DNA of 64,000 bases, taken from positions 558,001-622,000 of the forward strand of contig JAYKXP010000026.1 in NCBI GenBank assembly GCA_037176845.1, written 5' to 3'. Positions 12,136 to 23,060 of the stretch are shown in pieces. Both the position numbers and the translations under genes were made by a program. The notes below the pieces were generated by a model. That model was not told the DNA's origin. It did not search any database and worked only from the letters and a program-made list of their open reading frames with translations. This DNA comes from Paramarasmius palmivorus (taxonomy: Eukaryota > Basidiomycota > Agaricomycetes > Agaricales > Marasmiaceae). The stretch's first letter is position 1; each line of letters begins with the position of its first letter.

Positions 12136-13079
12136 TTACACACTATCGAGCAAAGACTGCCTCAACTCGGCAGTCCACCAGATCGGCTTTGACGTCTTGA
12201 TCCACACATCTTGACCTGGAACCAAGTGGTTCGAAGTCGATACCAATCCATCGAACGACGAAGGGTGATCAGCTAGTGCAGAGTGAGCTGGCGGAATTCA
12301 TGGTAATCATTGTGGAATCGTACTTAAATTCCATCTCAAGCCCAATGTAGACAGTATGGTTGAGTCGATGCCAATCGGTAATAAGCCGCAGGTGGGGCCT
12401 AATGCGTGATGGTCGATCTTTATGGAGTGTTCTCCCTGTGATATAGGCATGAGGATAAAATGAAGGAAACAGGTTGTAGACGCACACTATCAAGGACCCA
12501 ACCAATATTATCGTCGGTCACAGCGAAGACATCATCTCTCGACTTGCGCAACTTGTGTAGGTACGACAATAGGTGAATAGTTTGATCGAGGCGGCCAGCC
12601 AATCCACCTAATATTACAATATCATACTATTGAGGATTAGGACCGGCATGTACTCGAAAATTCGGAGCGTACCCGTTGACCATCCCGTGCCTCCTTCTCC
12701 TCCAATGAAGCAATACATTTCATCAAGTCTGTCGAGTCCTGGTCCGGATCCTTGATAACTGGGACGCCCAGTGCTGAATAGTGTTGCTGAACGTTGCTTT
12801 TCAGCGAGTCTAGATCACCTTTGATCAAATCTGGGATAAATCTAGTGAAAAGGAAAGGACAAGAAAAGATAGATAGCCATGAGCTTACTTGTCTGTCCCA
12901 GCAGTCACCTCGAGCAGGCGATTAGCACCTCCATCCGCACAACAGTGCCAGTGAGACGAATCCCATACGCGTTCGAGCAGATCAAAAGAAAAGGGCTGAT
13001 TCAGAATGACTAGGGCTCGCTTATGAGGGCTCTCGTGTGAGGTGAGAAAGTCGACCGTCCAATTTTTGGAAATGGTCAT
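12136..13079 (-). CDS. THI80: thiamine pyrophosphokinase
   Basis: Five exons (13079-12889, 12841-12673, 12626-12486, 12435-12324, 12272-12136) join in phase to 249 aa. Diagnostic motifs are CCADGGANRLLE, PDLIKGDLDS, KDPDQDSTDLMKC, YDIVILGGLAGRLDQT, GPTCGLLPIGID and STLGLRWNL, with a final STSNHL and PIWWT. The enzyme transfers pyrophosphate from ATP to thiamine in the cytosol, giving thiamine diphosphate. Asp residues in GDLDS and DQDSTD are the expected Mg-ATP and thiamine ligands. It is head-to-head with the molybdopterin carrier gene, with 71 bp between start codons, so the two probably share a promoter. Length matches the fungal family. Confidence 0.93.
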
Positions 13080-13150
13080 GACTGTGAACGATGAAGGGCT
13101 TCTTCGGCAAACGCCAGGCCTGTGTTGCGCGCTTCACCCAACTCACCACC

Positions 13151-13429
13151 ATGGCCTCATCAGAACCAGTGGAAATAACTCTGCTCTATTTTGCTGCAGC
13201 TTCTACGGCTACAAATCGCACAGAAGAACGGATTCCTTTACCCAGGAAAGACTTCCCTCTAAACTCACTCGCCGGTCTACTCGCATCACGCTATCCTGAT
13301 ACAGGATTAGGCAAGATCCTAGAGAGTAGCCAGTGGAGCGTGGACGAAGAGATGGTTGAGGACCCTCATCAAGTTGTCTTGAGAGGCGGCGAAGAGGTTG
13401 CGGTAATATGCCCAGTATCGGGAGGTTGA
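13151..13429 (+). CDS. MOCS2A: molybdopterin synthase sulfur carrier subunit (MoaD/MOCS2A)
   Basis: Single exon, 92 aa. It ends in EVAVICPVSGG, the signature MoaD tail whose terminal Gly-Gly is adenylated and thiocarboxylated to donate sulfur in molybdopterin synthesis. It has a ubiquitin-like beta-grasp pattern, with ITLLYFAAASTAT at the N-terminus. I chose the ATG at 13151 because CACCATGG is a strong start context and the peptide begins at the normal family position. The upstream ATG at 13091 would add 20 residues and lies only 12 bp from the divergent thiamine pyrophosphokinase start. The large subunit (MOCS2B) is not seen next to it. Confidence 0.9.
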   Translation: MASSEPVEITLLYFAAASTATNRTEERIPLPRKDFPLNSLAGLLASRYPDTGLGKILESSQWSVDEEMVEDPHQVVLRGGEEVAVICPVSGG

Positions 13430-14013
13430 GGTGATGCCGAGCCGGTGAGTGTTGTCCTCGCATACACTCTGAAACCCTTATCGAAACCTTCTCTATGTAG
13501 CTGTGTTCTCTTGCAGATACAGATATTCGTTGAAATACGTGATAGGTTGCCGAAATTGACGTTAAGGGATAAATTGCAAAGTCTTCATTCGCTCTGAGGC
13601 TTGGGCTGCTTGTCGACCCTAGCTTTCAACCTTTGGACTGGCGAGTGGTGATTGATGATTCTTGGAAGATTCTCTCGAGCGGTAACTCATCTCCGGTGGT
13701 TTCCAATACTACCACTGACCGGTATCCGACGGTTAGCGGAGAAGACCATTCGCGCTTCCTGTTCTGAATTCACATCTTTTGGAAGTCTGTGAACTGCATG
13801 ACTGTATCCTCATGCTACTCTGGTGGTCCAGAGATTCAGAACCAATCACGTCCACTTTTGATATCAGTTGGGCACCGAGCTAAAACCGTGGACGGAAGTG
13901 TTGATCTCATATATTTTCTCCGAAGTCTACACGTAGCTCTCAGTTCCTTGTGATTTCGCTTATACTAATAGCAATACGCAGAATAAGTAAACCAACCCCA
14001 AGCCATTCCTATC
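13430..14013. other. intergenic region
   Basis: No convincing frame is present. A GTGAGT donor at about 13446 and a TTGCAG acceptor at about 13516 might mark a 3' UTR intron of the MOCS2A transcript, but no coding exon follows. The rest is promoter for the secreted protein. Confidence 0.4.
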
Positions 14014-15076
14014 ATGTTCATTCCAACGGTGTCCGCGATCTTACTGGCGCAAGCCCTCTTTTGCGACGCTGCTGTAGACGCGAACACCCCTGCTGCAATT
14101 ATTGGCACCTACAATGTCACATTTGCAATTGTCGGGGTCCCTTCGACATTGGCATATTCGGTAAGTCTGCAGAATCCTGTCGTGATGTTTGTCGCTGACA
14201 TGACAGCACTGAGCACAGTTGGTCCCAGCGAAATACAGAGATGCGAATGCAATCCTACCACCAGACCCTACCCTATTCCCCGCCCTCGAGACTGGCGAAT
14301 TACCTGTGTTCCTAGAGTTAGGAAGAGAAGCGGATGCTGGGCCCCCATTGCTTAATTTTGCAAACTTCCAAGAAGCCAAAATCGAAGTCCCGAATGTCAA
14401 ACGTCTCGATAACAGTCCCGCACCATTCTTATACAAAAGGCGCGTGGTTCTCGTTAGAGATTTGCTTGCATGGCTAACTGTATTGTCCAGGCTCATCGCA
14501 GTGGATAGTTTCATCACTAAAATTGGATCCCTCGTAAGTTGACACCAGGCTGAAAGATGGACGACTCCTTTATATGCTTGATTAGTTTCAATTTGGCCTA
14601 AACACCACCGAAGAGATTTTCGTTCCCGTGAATAGCAGCAATGCCCCTAACCACGATTATACCATATCCAATATCTTAGACGCGACATTCGAAGAGATAC
14701 CCGAGGAAGACGCTGCATACCCTCTTTCCACTTATCAAAGCATTGGAAGTCAACCATGGTCTGATCACCTCGCGCTCATTCATGCATCTGGGATTAAGCT
14801 GATTCTTGTATAGGTTTGCCGAATACCTCACTTGTGCACAACACTTCTATAACTTCACCTCTCTTACCGAGACCAAGTTCCTCTCCGGTGAGTTGCTCGA
14901 AAGGTGCTGGATTCATTTGTTGGCTGACTCTGGGTTATGATATAGGCTCCGTCACTCTATACCCGCCGTATGCAGGACCGGGAGTTGCTGAGCCGGTTTC
15001 CTTCCGTGCTCATGCTGTGAGGGGCATATATGATTTCAAGATTGTAGGCCCTCTTGCGTGCGAACTATTTGTATAG
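14014..15076 (+). CDS. secreted protein, possibly acetoacetate decarboxylase-like
   Basis: The first 20 residues (MFIPTVSAILLAQALFCDAA) form a signal peptide. Exons 14014-14160 and 14219 onward join in phase. Later exons carry NTTEEIFVPVNSSNAP, GSQPWFAEYLTCAQHFYNFT and GSVTLYPPYAGPGVAEPVSF. The central part (VPAKYRDANAILPPDPTLFP, APFLYKRR) resembles secreted fungal proteins that I loosely associate with the acetoacetate decarboxylase fold; that is memory-based and weak. The intron near 14440-14510 and the last exon are uncertain. The frame stops at 15074-15076, but a further exon ending near 15170 is possible. Several NxS/T sites fit an exported glycoprotein. Confidence 0.6.
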
Positions 15077-15820
15077 CATAGACCGAGAAACTGCAGCCTA
15101 CCACTGTATTCCCGGTTCATGTACCATCGAACAATACCCAATCATTCATCAGTATGTCGCAACATTGAACTTTTGAAGCGTATACGAATTGTATTGTTGC
15201 TTGTCGTTATAAATAACAATTGAGACTACTTGAGAGAGGACGTGAGCCTGCGAGGAGATATCTACCATATACAGCGTATACGTGCACCGCACATACTGGG
15301 GTTCAATATGTACATATTCGAAGGAAGCGAGTGTCCATAGAATGAATGAGGTGCATGCAGCGAGTGTGACTAGAAAGATTTCAAAGATAATAAAACACTC
15401 TAGAAATCAGAGGAAGCTTTTGAGAGAACAGAGGAATGCGTGATATCAGAGGCGAGGTGCTTTTTGAAAAATGTTGGACACCTCCCAAGACGGTGACATC
15501 TATAGACGTCGTTTCAAGGTTGAAAGAGGGCAGGCATAGATCGACAGCAATGGAAAGCAATGAGACATACGCGGACACATGGGCGATAAATGATCTGAAT
15601 GAAATAGTGGAACAAACTGAGATTGCCGACAAAAAGAGAATGTAGAAATAAGAGTAAAGATATGAGGAATATGGGGGAAAGTGCAGATGATTGTAGTGAG
15701 AGAGATGCGAACAAAAAGATGGAACATGGAGGAGGGGGAGTGATGGTGATGATGATTCCTGATTGTACAGAGATGCAAACATATAAAGAAACCAGTAAAT
15801 GAACCGTACATGTGAGTCCA
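15077..15820. other. convergent 3' region
   Basis: This lies between the secreted protein and the cyclin stop. The minus strand is pyrimidine-rich and carries open frames up to 146 aa that continue past the cyclin stop in other frames. These look like 3' UTR shadows, not genes. Confidence 0.5.
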
Positions 15821-17665
15821 TTAGCTCTGAGCTTCATCGTCGCTCAAACCGGAGAGTTGGTTCCTCGCCCATTTGACAGCAAACGTCGAAGCCTTGAGGA
15901 ACTTCTTGTTGGAGTACTTCTTCCACAAGTAGAGCTTGGGGAAGCTTCGCTCGGCGAGCTTCTCGACGATGAGTTGGTGACCGGGCAGAAGCTGCTCTTC
16001 GGTGTAGCCAGAGTGGAAGACAAATGCTTCGTTCTATGTGCGAAAAACAATATTTGTCAGTCACGTGGAAGTCGTAAACAGAAACGAAAATTTCCGGCAC
16101 TCACCCAGTCACCACCAAGCATCGTCCGTGCACTGTACATGCCGACTGCAGCTACCAGACTAGACTTGGCCCGCAAGAATCTATGATCGAGTAATGTCAC
16201 CTCAATCAAGAATTTGCCCAAGGTTCTTGTCTGCAAATCGTAGTCGTCGGCTTTACTGATTCTTCGCATCCAGCTGTATGGCGAACAGTAGTGGGAGATC
16301 TGGAAGTCCAGACATTGCAAGATAATACGCTCTCCCTTGAGGATTTCGTCTCGAGAATAAGCCTGCTCTGTCATGAAGACGAATTCATCCACCGAAGGGG
16401 CCATGATTTCTTCGTATTTTGCGGCAATGAGCATAGCGGTCACGCCGACGAGTTGGAGTTTGACGGTGGAAACAACACGTTCGGAAAGGAAGCGATCCAT
16501 GACGTTGATCGCTATCCAGAGGGTTTCGGGTAGCATGTGATATTTGAGGTGAATTTGGATGAGCCAGTCGACGAGCATCGAGCGCATTTGCCAGGTGAGT
16601 TCCGTCTGGGCTTCCATATAGTCGGCCTTGGGCATCATGTTCGCCTAATAGGAACATCAATATCAGATACAGATGCGTGATAGCCGAAATACGAACCTCA
16701 AGGCTTTCCATGTATTCAAAGATTTCCTCCGCGTAGTCCGACACCATTGTTGGGTCGAATGGCTCCTCTCCATCGTCAAAGGTTTCACGGATTGCTTGAA
16801 CATCCCTCTCGCAACGTATTCTGTGTTCGGTTGCCATGTCAGGCCATACTCTGGGTGATCTGCTTCTCTGGGGTTCCTCGTCTACTTCGTCATCACTATC
16901 GAGGTTGTCGCTGACAACAGCCATGTCGTCCTCGTTGTCTTCTAGTATCTGTATTGGCGCCGTCTCTGTGACGCGTTCTGACGGTGGTTGTACTTCCTCG
17001 GTACGGGTGGTGGTGGGGAGGTCTTCTTCAACGTCCATGTCGACGTCTTCCTGATCATCAACTTCGAGGGCATCTTCGTGAACAACAAAGGCGCCTGTAG
17101 CAGCTCGAGAGATTTGTCGAGTGGAGTTTAGCGCGGTGTTGAGAGGGCGGGTAGCGCGAGGGAGAGGCGCGCGAGCAGGTGCGACGTTGGCAACTGGTGG
17201 TGCCGCTCTGCCAGGACCAATAGGTACACGCTGAACGGCGTTTGCACTCGAGTTTGAGCGACCACGCTTGAGACCGACTTCTTCCTTCTCTTTGCCGGTG
17301 TTCTTGTTGTCCTGGGGTAGCGAGAGAAAGTTGAACCATGTCAGATTAGTGATGAGCGGCAAGAGAATGATAACGTACCTTTCTATTTACTGCTGTCGTG
17401 GTCACCTCGCCCAAAGCTGGTCTGACGAAAGAGGGTTTGGAGACGCCGCCAATGTCTTTCTGAATGATGCGAGCAGGCAATGCTATGCCTGATGATGGTT
17501 GACGAAGGTGTTTCGCTGTAGCATTTTCGTCGGCCTTGCCACGCTGAGCACCAGCGCGTATACGCTGAGGCATCTGCTGCGAGATGTCAGACACGAAAAT
17601 GAAACAGAAAACAAGGGAAAATGGTAAGAAAAAGTTGAACATACGCGAACATGATTGGTAGCCAT
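15821..17665 (-). CDS. B-type mitotic cyclin
   Basis: Five exons (17665-17645, 17576-17379, 17311-16697, 16644-16105, 16033-15821) join in phase to about 528 aa. The cyclin box is clear: YMEAQTELTWQMRSMLVDWL, IHLKYHMLPETLWIAINVMD and KYEEIMAP, with a C-terminal cyclin fold (KFLIEVTLLDHRFL). A destruction box, RPALGEVTT, sits at residues 59-67, where anaphase-promoting complex targeting is expected. An acidic, Pro-rich region separates the two. The protein should activate Cdk1 for entry into mitosis and be degraded at anaphase. The promoter side of the minus strand is strongly CT-rich. Basidiomycetes have few B-type cyclins, so this is probably the main one. Confidence 0.92.
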
Positions 17666-18058
17666 TGAAAAGGAAACTGGGATAATTGAAGAGAAGAATA
17701 TGGGAGAAGGAAAAGAGGAATTATTGGATTAGGGATTGTGGGGGTTAGGAAGGATGGAGGAGAGGATAGATACAACCAAGGTCGTCGTCGACGTCGATGT
17801 CACCGTCTGAACTTGAAATCTGCGAGCTCGCTTAGCTTTCAACTTTCGCACACGTGATCGTGAACAAGAAATTCAACCGCGTTTGCAACAAGTCACAGTG
17901 TGGTCTGCCAGTCACATTCGCGACTTTCACACTGACGCGCGGGGATACGTAAGGGCCGTAGTGCGCCTCGTGTTGATTAATCCATCAATATACAGTCATT
18001 TCAGGAAACATTTCATTGTTCTGACAATGCAAATACCGCCGCCAGCTCATAGCTCTCT
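17666..18058. other. cyclin promoter and 3' flank of FHA/G-patch gene
   Basis: Read on the minus strand, the ~110 bp before the cyclin ATG are a long CT-rich tract, a common feature of fungal promoters and 5' leaders. No gene is seen. Confidence 0.5.
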
Positions 18059-19216
18059 TCATCCTTTTCGGTGCTGGGACCATCCGTCCTGAGCACTACC
18101 ACTAGTGCTCGTAGACCTCATTGACCCCAGCCCCGCACGGTTACTGCTAAACTTTATGTCTAATGGATCTACTCGTCCCTCTTCTGTCATACCAAGCGAT
18201 GTTCCCGGCATCCACCCCTGTTTGACCAGCAATTTATGCCCGAGATTCGATGCTGGCAGAGGAACTGGTTGGCTAGCGACGGGCTCATGTGCTTCCACGT
18301 CGGCGGCGGCGGCTAGACGAGTCGATGATGTAGTTGGTGGAGTGTTCGCAATTCCAGGTGTATCGGAATGTGATGAAGGGTACAATGCTCGACGCCGCGC
18401 CGAACGGTCCACATACCGCTGGGATGCAACTGCAATTGAGTCTTCACCACCGTCATGCCGTGTTAGCAGCTGTCGTTTCAGCTGGGACAAGGCCGTCTTG
18501 GAGCGTCGCTGACCAGCCATCGCTAGCAATTCAGCATTTTGGGTGGAAGTGTTTCCGTCTATTTTCGATGTCGTACGTGTCTTTGGTGACGGGAAAAGAG
18601 GTATTTCATTGCCAGTTTGACCAGGCGAACACTCCTCGCACGGTAAACCATCGTCATGGATATGTACGACAAATGTAGTACTTCCGATAGTAAGCTCGTC
18701 TAGATGGCATAACCGTCTCGGAATGCTTGCAGTCTTTGGTCCAGACAACCTCGTTCCCCGCATATCCAGCTCGCTGGAACTGCTGATGGCCGACCTCAGA
18801 AAGGTCCCATGCTTCGACCCCATATCCACTATACCCCATCTTTTCCACGTCTTGTCCCAGTAGATGGTAGCGTGGAGCTTTGAAACTTCCATCTCTTTGA
18901 GCCGGATTTTGGGGTAGGACGCATTGACTGCCGAATCACGACCAAGCTGAACTTCTTCGTATCCATCCAATAGCGCAATGCGATGTAGTTTTGGGAGTAT
19001 ACGTGTATGGATCACAAGAAGCCGAATGGCAGGTTCAATGCGTTTGTTCGTATTCGACTTGGCCACGACTTCGTTATTTAAAAGGGGTGCCTGTGTATCG
19101 GAGTCTGCCTGAGAAGGGCTATCCCATGGCCATTCATATGATCTGTCGTACGATGAATCGCAAGGCCTGCTATAAAGAGATGAACCCGAGGTTTCCTGAA
19201 GTTCTCCTGGTTCCAT
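18059..19216 (-). CDS. FHA and G-patch domain protein (AGGF1-like)
   Basis: A single open exon of 385 aa. An FHA domain spans about residues 65-190 (QLGRDS, then KLHATIYWDKTWKRWGIVDM and GSKHGTFL), with the Gly-Arg, Ser-x-x-His and Asn/His-Gly positions that bind phosphothreonine. A G-patch follows near residues 325-370 (NLGHKLLVKQGWMPGTSLGM, NRAGLG). This order matches AGGF1-type nuclear proteins linked to RNA processing. A short upstream exon is possible because the frame stays open to a TTTTTACAG acceptor at about 19258, so the true start may lie in 19270-19500. G-patches often activate DEAH helicases; the partner is unknown. Confidence 0.82.
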   Translation of the reverse strand: MEPGELQETSGSSLYSRPCDSSYDRSYEWPWDSPSQADSDTQAPLLNNEVVAKSNTNKRIEPAIRLLVIHTRILPKLHRIALLDGYEEVQLGRDSAVNASYPKIRLKEMEVSKLHATIYWDKTWKRWGIVDMGSKHGTFLRSAISSSSELDMRGTRLSGPKTASIPRRLCHLDELTIGSTTFVVHIHDDGLPCEECSPGQTGNEIPLFPSPKTRTTSKIDGNTSTQNAELLAMAGQRRSKTALSQLKRQLLTRHDGGEDSIAVASQRYVDRSARRRALYPSSHSDTPGIANTPPTTSSTRLAAAADVEAHEPVASQPVPLPASNLGHKLLVKQGWMPGTSLGMTEEGRVDPLDIKFSSNRAGLGSMRSTSTSGSAQDGWSQHRKG

Positions 19217-19549
19217 ATCACGAAAAGAATGTTCCTGTGTATCCTGTAAAAATACTCAACTTCCACGGTCCTTGTGGAACAAAAAGAACCCTCTCTTGAG
19301 GAAGCTAAATGTCATACCGCGGATTTGTACTTGTACAAGCTCTTAACCTTGCAGAAGACTAACAGAGGAGATGGATGTTAGAGGAAGAGAATGCGCCGGC
19401 GGCTTTGTCACGGCATCAAACTCAACGTTACTGTCGAGAATGCGCACGGACCACTTTGCTTCTTGCCTTTGTCCATATTCATACACATTCCCTCAAGACA
19501 CTTGTTACCCACCTCTTGGCCTGGAAGACTCGAGCCAATCTGACAGTCA

Positions 19550-21269
19550 ATGGAGCCATTTTCCGAGGTTTCTCATTCATCATACATTTACAAAATTGCC
19601 AGCGTCTAACTTGTGAATCTCGAACTACAGGAACACTCGAAACTTCTTTTAAGCAAAGAATGGCTGGCCAAAAGCGGAACTAGAAACTCTACGTCAACAC
19701 CGTACCTTTTTGTTTGTCGCCTTTGCTCAAGTATTGGTTCCTTACGAATGACATGTGGTCCTTGTGGATCTTGTAGAAGTTTTGGGCTTCAACAAGTCAC
19801 ATATCATGTGTCCTGTTGATTACTGATACTAAATCCGTGTGGGCCGAAGGTATGTTCCTTTTACATAGCATACAAATCCATGAAATTCAAATAGGTTCCC
19901 TTTCTGGCCTTGTACAGTTCTGGATAGTAACAAGTTCGCTCGTCGTTGGAGAGCATGCAATTCCCTCGAGTCAGATCCCTCGGTTCCGGAAGAAGACGAA
20001 GAAGAGTGGAGAGTTCAAGCACTCAAGACATTGTCCAACGCTCATACGTTAGGTGGCGTAGCGGACTTTACCTTCGAAGTGGTGGATTCACTTTATGCTG
20101 TCCGTGGGTTTTCGTTAGGGAGCCACTTGCGTCACATTAACTTGCTGCGCCGGTTAACAGGATCTCGCTTTTGAACTTGAATGCGAATACTTCAAATGGA
20201 GGTGGGAAACTTGCTCTGTTGGATGCAAGTTGGGACCGGAGATCATATCTCAACATCTCTTGCTTCCATTGATCACAATGAGCCATATTTCATTTGCCTC
20301 GACTGATGCAATGGGCGAAATCCCCGAGCCAGAACTCGAGAAAGTATGTACCAGTTGTCTAAATTCGTACCCAGACCCTCACACACGCTGTTCACCTTAC
20401 AAGGTGATCGATAAAACCGGACGAGTCGCACGGCGCACCATCGATACGCACATCAAGAACACAATATCAAAGCCTCGTCTTGCGACAAGTCTCCGGCGAA
20501 TGACAGCTATGCTCAACTTCCTTCCGGAACGTGAGTCGATTTTCGGCGGTTCTTGGTGATTGTTGCAGTCAGAGTAAACACAAATGTCAACAGCTTCTGT
20601 TGTTTCTGCCGCTGAAACTCCGAATTTGGAGCCACCCTCCCCGCCTGTACCGCCAAAAAGGACGTATGCCCGAGTGCCTACTCCCAAAAGGTCGCCCTCG
20701 CCATCGAAGGTCCCATCCCAGGTGAGATTAGGAGATTCATCTAATTGATATTATGAATTAAGGTTTCTCAATCATTGAAGCAGCGCGCTAAAACGGTCAC
20801 TCGGACATCACCTTCGCCTAGTCCCCCGCCTGCTCGTCGCAAGTCTCCCGAAGCAGAACCAAAGGACGAAGGCCCTCCGCCACCATCGGAAGATTTATCT
20901 GAGACTGAATCAGAAGACGACGAGGAAGTAAACAACGGGAAGGGAAAGGCCCCAGAAGTCCCGTCAAATTTAAAGGAGCCAGAGCGCGGTTTACCACCAC
21001 CGTCATCAATATCAAGGTCAAGGTCAAGGTCACCAGGACCTTCGACTTCGACGAAGGCAAGTTCAACTCGCAAAACATCACCTGACACAGACTCGTCGCC
21101 TGCCCCTCCTCCGGCCAAGAAGAAGAAGACGGCCATAGCGACTTCCGATAGTGATGATAGCGACGATGAGAATTCACGTCGTCCTGCTCCAGCAAAGACA
21201 GGGCGTAACTTGGCTGGTGCGAAAAGAGGCACGCGGCAACCCATCAAGCGTGGAGGAAAAAGATTTTAA
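19550..21269 (+). CDS. XLF1: non-homologous end-joining factor XLF (Cernunnos/Nej1 family)
   Basis: Eight exons (19550-19567, 19631-19711, 19777-19849, 19918-20099, 20161-20343, 20404-20530, 20594-20721, 20763-21269) join in phase to 432 aa. The head domain reads LLLSKEWLAKSG, TPYLFKFWASTSHISCVLLI, TDTKSVWAEVLDSNKFARRW, then FKWRWETCSV and ISQHLLLPLITMSH, which parallels the human XLF head (VWHE, FYWNFHC, SQHLIRPL). The RRTIDTHIKN segment starts the coiled-coil stalk. The C-terminal ~170 aa are Ser/Pro-rich and acidic, ending in a basic QPIKRGGKRF tail that resembles the Ku-binding motif of XLF. The protein should bridge DNA ends with XRCC4/Lif1 and stimulate ligase IV. The many tiny exons make it easy to miss. 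Confidence 0.88.
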
Positions 21270-21369
21270 GCTTGATGGTTCTTATGTGTGTAGTAGTTGT
21301 TTCCTGAAATCGCATTAGGCATCCTGACACACAGTACAAGTAGTTTAGATATTATTGGTATAAGAACAA

Positions 21370-21890
21370 TTATTCTGTGAATCCGCCAAAGAAGGGTCGG
21401 TCTGGTGGCTGGGAGTGAGGAGTGGCGTTGACGGACTTGTCAATGTCTGCGTCCCACGCGCCGATCCAATTCGATTCGCTTACAGTTGTCGCACACTGTA
21501 TACCATGTGTTGACGGTTTGCCTCTCTATTCTGATTTCCTGTAATGTAGTCAACATTCGCCCTTTGCCTGGGGACAAGAATACGAGCACATACCTGGTTA
21601 CAATCACACGGCGCATCAGGTCTGTGGATGTGCGAAAAGCTATTCCGACAATAAGGTGAATTGCAGTCTATGACAGGCCCAGGCGCGGGGTCGATTGGCA
21701 CGTAATGTGGAACGGGCTACAACGCAGAACCTAGATATTAGCAGCCAATTTTACGATCTAGATTTCGATTTTAACAGACTCTACATCCTGTGTACGCGTC
21801 ACAGCGGCTGGCGAAGCTGGGAATGAGAGATAATTGATCGGCGGTCGGTGAGCTCGACTCACAGCTTTCGTGTACACATCTGCTAGAATA
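21370..21890 (-). CDS. small Cys-rich protein, incomplete model
   Basis: A coding exon (about 21713-21600) reads PGPVIDCNSPYCRNSFSHIH then PDAPCDCNQ. A second, about 21567-21487, reads EIRIERQTVNTWYTVCDNC. The last ends at TAA 21372-21370 with HSQPPDRPFFGGFTE. CxxxxxC and CDC patterns suggest a small disulfide- or metal-binding protein. The upstream exon holding the ATG is unresolved; ATG TGT ACA at about 21880 is one candidate. The splice between the last two exons is also unclear, since the shortest option is only ~37 bp. Family not recognised. Confidence 0.4.
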
Positions 21891-23060
21891 ATCTTGGTTA
21901 GTCTTCTCAGCAACGAACAACGAGTTATTTACTAATGCAGAAAACAGCTACGCAGCGTTTGTAGGAGGGAGGCTGAAGAAAGTAGTTGACTTGATCAGCA
22001 GGTTCTGATATAATATATATATATGTAAAGCACGAACCTCCGATCCGGTGTGTTTGCCGGCGAAGGGTCTAGCCATGAGGGAGCAAACAAAATACCGCAA
22101 AGTCCCTGTCTCGGCGAAGCCGTTATCTGGACTGGACGGAACACAGCCTGAATCGTCACCACTGGATATTTGACTCCGAGGCTCTGCTGTTACAAGGCAC
22201 CCCGTCCTAAGAAGGCAGGCAACTCGAGACTCGTGGCCGGTATCGATTCCGATGTATTCTGAGGCAAACGTCCAAAAGGAAGTAACTGAAATTTTGACTG
22301 TGGGGCTAGTCTTGTTGCGATTTCAGCCTGAGAAAGTAGGTAATGGGGAAACATAGTGTAAACATTTACCAATGGTCACTGGGAAATGTAAGCCGGTCTC
22401 TGGTAAGTAGGAAAGTTCTATACAGACCTCGAAGCACCGGCATCGACACAGAATCATAGGTCCTTGGATCTGCGATGATCCGTGCTAAACAAGAATGGAC
22501 AAAATGAAGCGGTAACCTTGAGCTTGAGGTTTCCCAGACCAATAGGTTTTATCTTCAGACTTTCCGCCTATTCAACATTCGAAATGACGTCTCTTGGTTC
22601 TGATGTGAATGGGAAGTGTGCTGACAGGAAAAGGAGCTAACGAACAGCTTTTTTTGTAGAGATGCTGGTGTGATGACCACGAGATTACTTTAGATTGGAC
22701 CATCAGAAACGGGCAAGTGCAAAACCCAGCGAAAGTCATATAGATCCGAGTGTAACCGCAAGTTTTGGCTCCCAATGTTGACTTGAAGAATTACAGGAGC
22801 ATCGGAATGAATCCCTGGAAGCCATCAAGTGTTCTCTGTCCATGGTCCAAGCAGCAGTCTGGCAGCGATGATGGAAGTCGGATGTCAGACTCAGAAGGCG
22901 CGCAGTCAGCGCTCAAGGATTCCGGAATCCGAGCGCCGCGTGTAGCTCGTCACGACACCTGGCAATCACGCCATCAAAACAGCGCATCTCGTCCATCCGG
23001 GTCCACTACGAGCACTACGCTCCGACAATTCTCGAAGAAAAGACCTTAGAGAAGCAAAAC
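21891..23060. other. long gap with no clear gene
   Basis: Open frames here are short, and none joins convincingly. The largest plus-strand frame (22765-23049) has an unbiased composition and no splice partner. An AT microsatellite lies near 22009-22024. Part of this is the promoter of Mim1. Confidence 0.4.
22009..22024. repeat. TA dinucleotide microsatellite
   Basis: About eight consecutive TA units in otherwise mixed sequence. A simple repeat with no inferred function. Confidence 0.7.

Noticed and set aside
15381..15821. 146-aa minus-strand frame after the cyclin stop
   Set aside because: Pyrimidine-rich 3' UTR read-through with no domain; parallel frames overlap it.
19375..19683. 102-aa plus-strand frame upstream of XLF
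   Set aside because: It overlaps XLF exon 1 in another frame and lacks family similarity; the short MEPFSE exon splices correctly to the XLF head.
20768..21247. 159-aa minus-strand frame
   Set aside because: Antisense shadow of the last XLF exon, whose Ser/Pro/Asp codons create open reverse frames.
22765..23049. 94-aa plus-strand frame upstream of Mim1
   Set aside because: No in-phase join to the Mim1 exons; the Mim1 ATG at 23061 with its splice to 23140 explains the gene.
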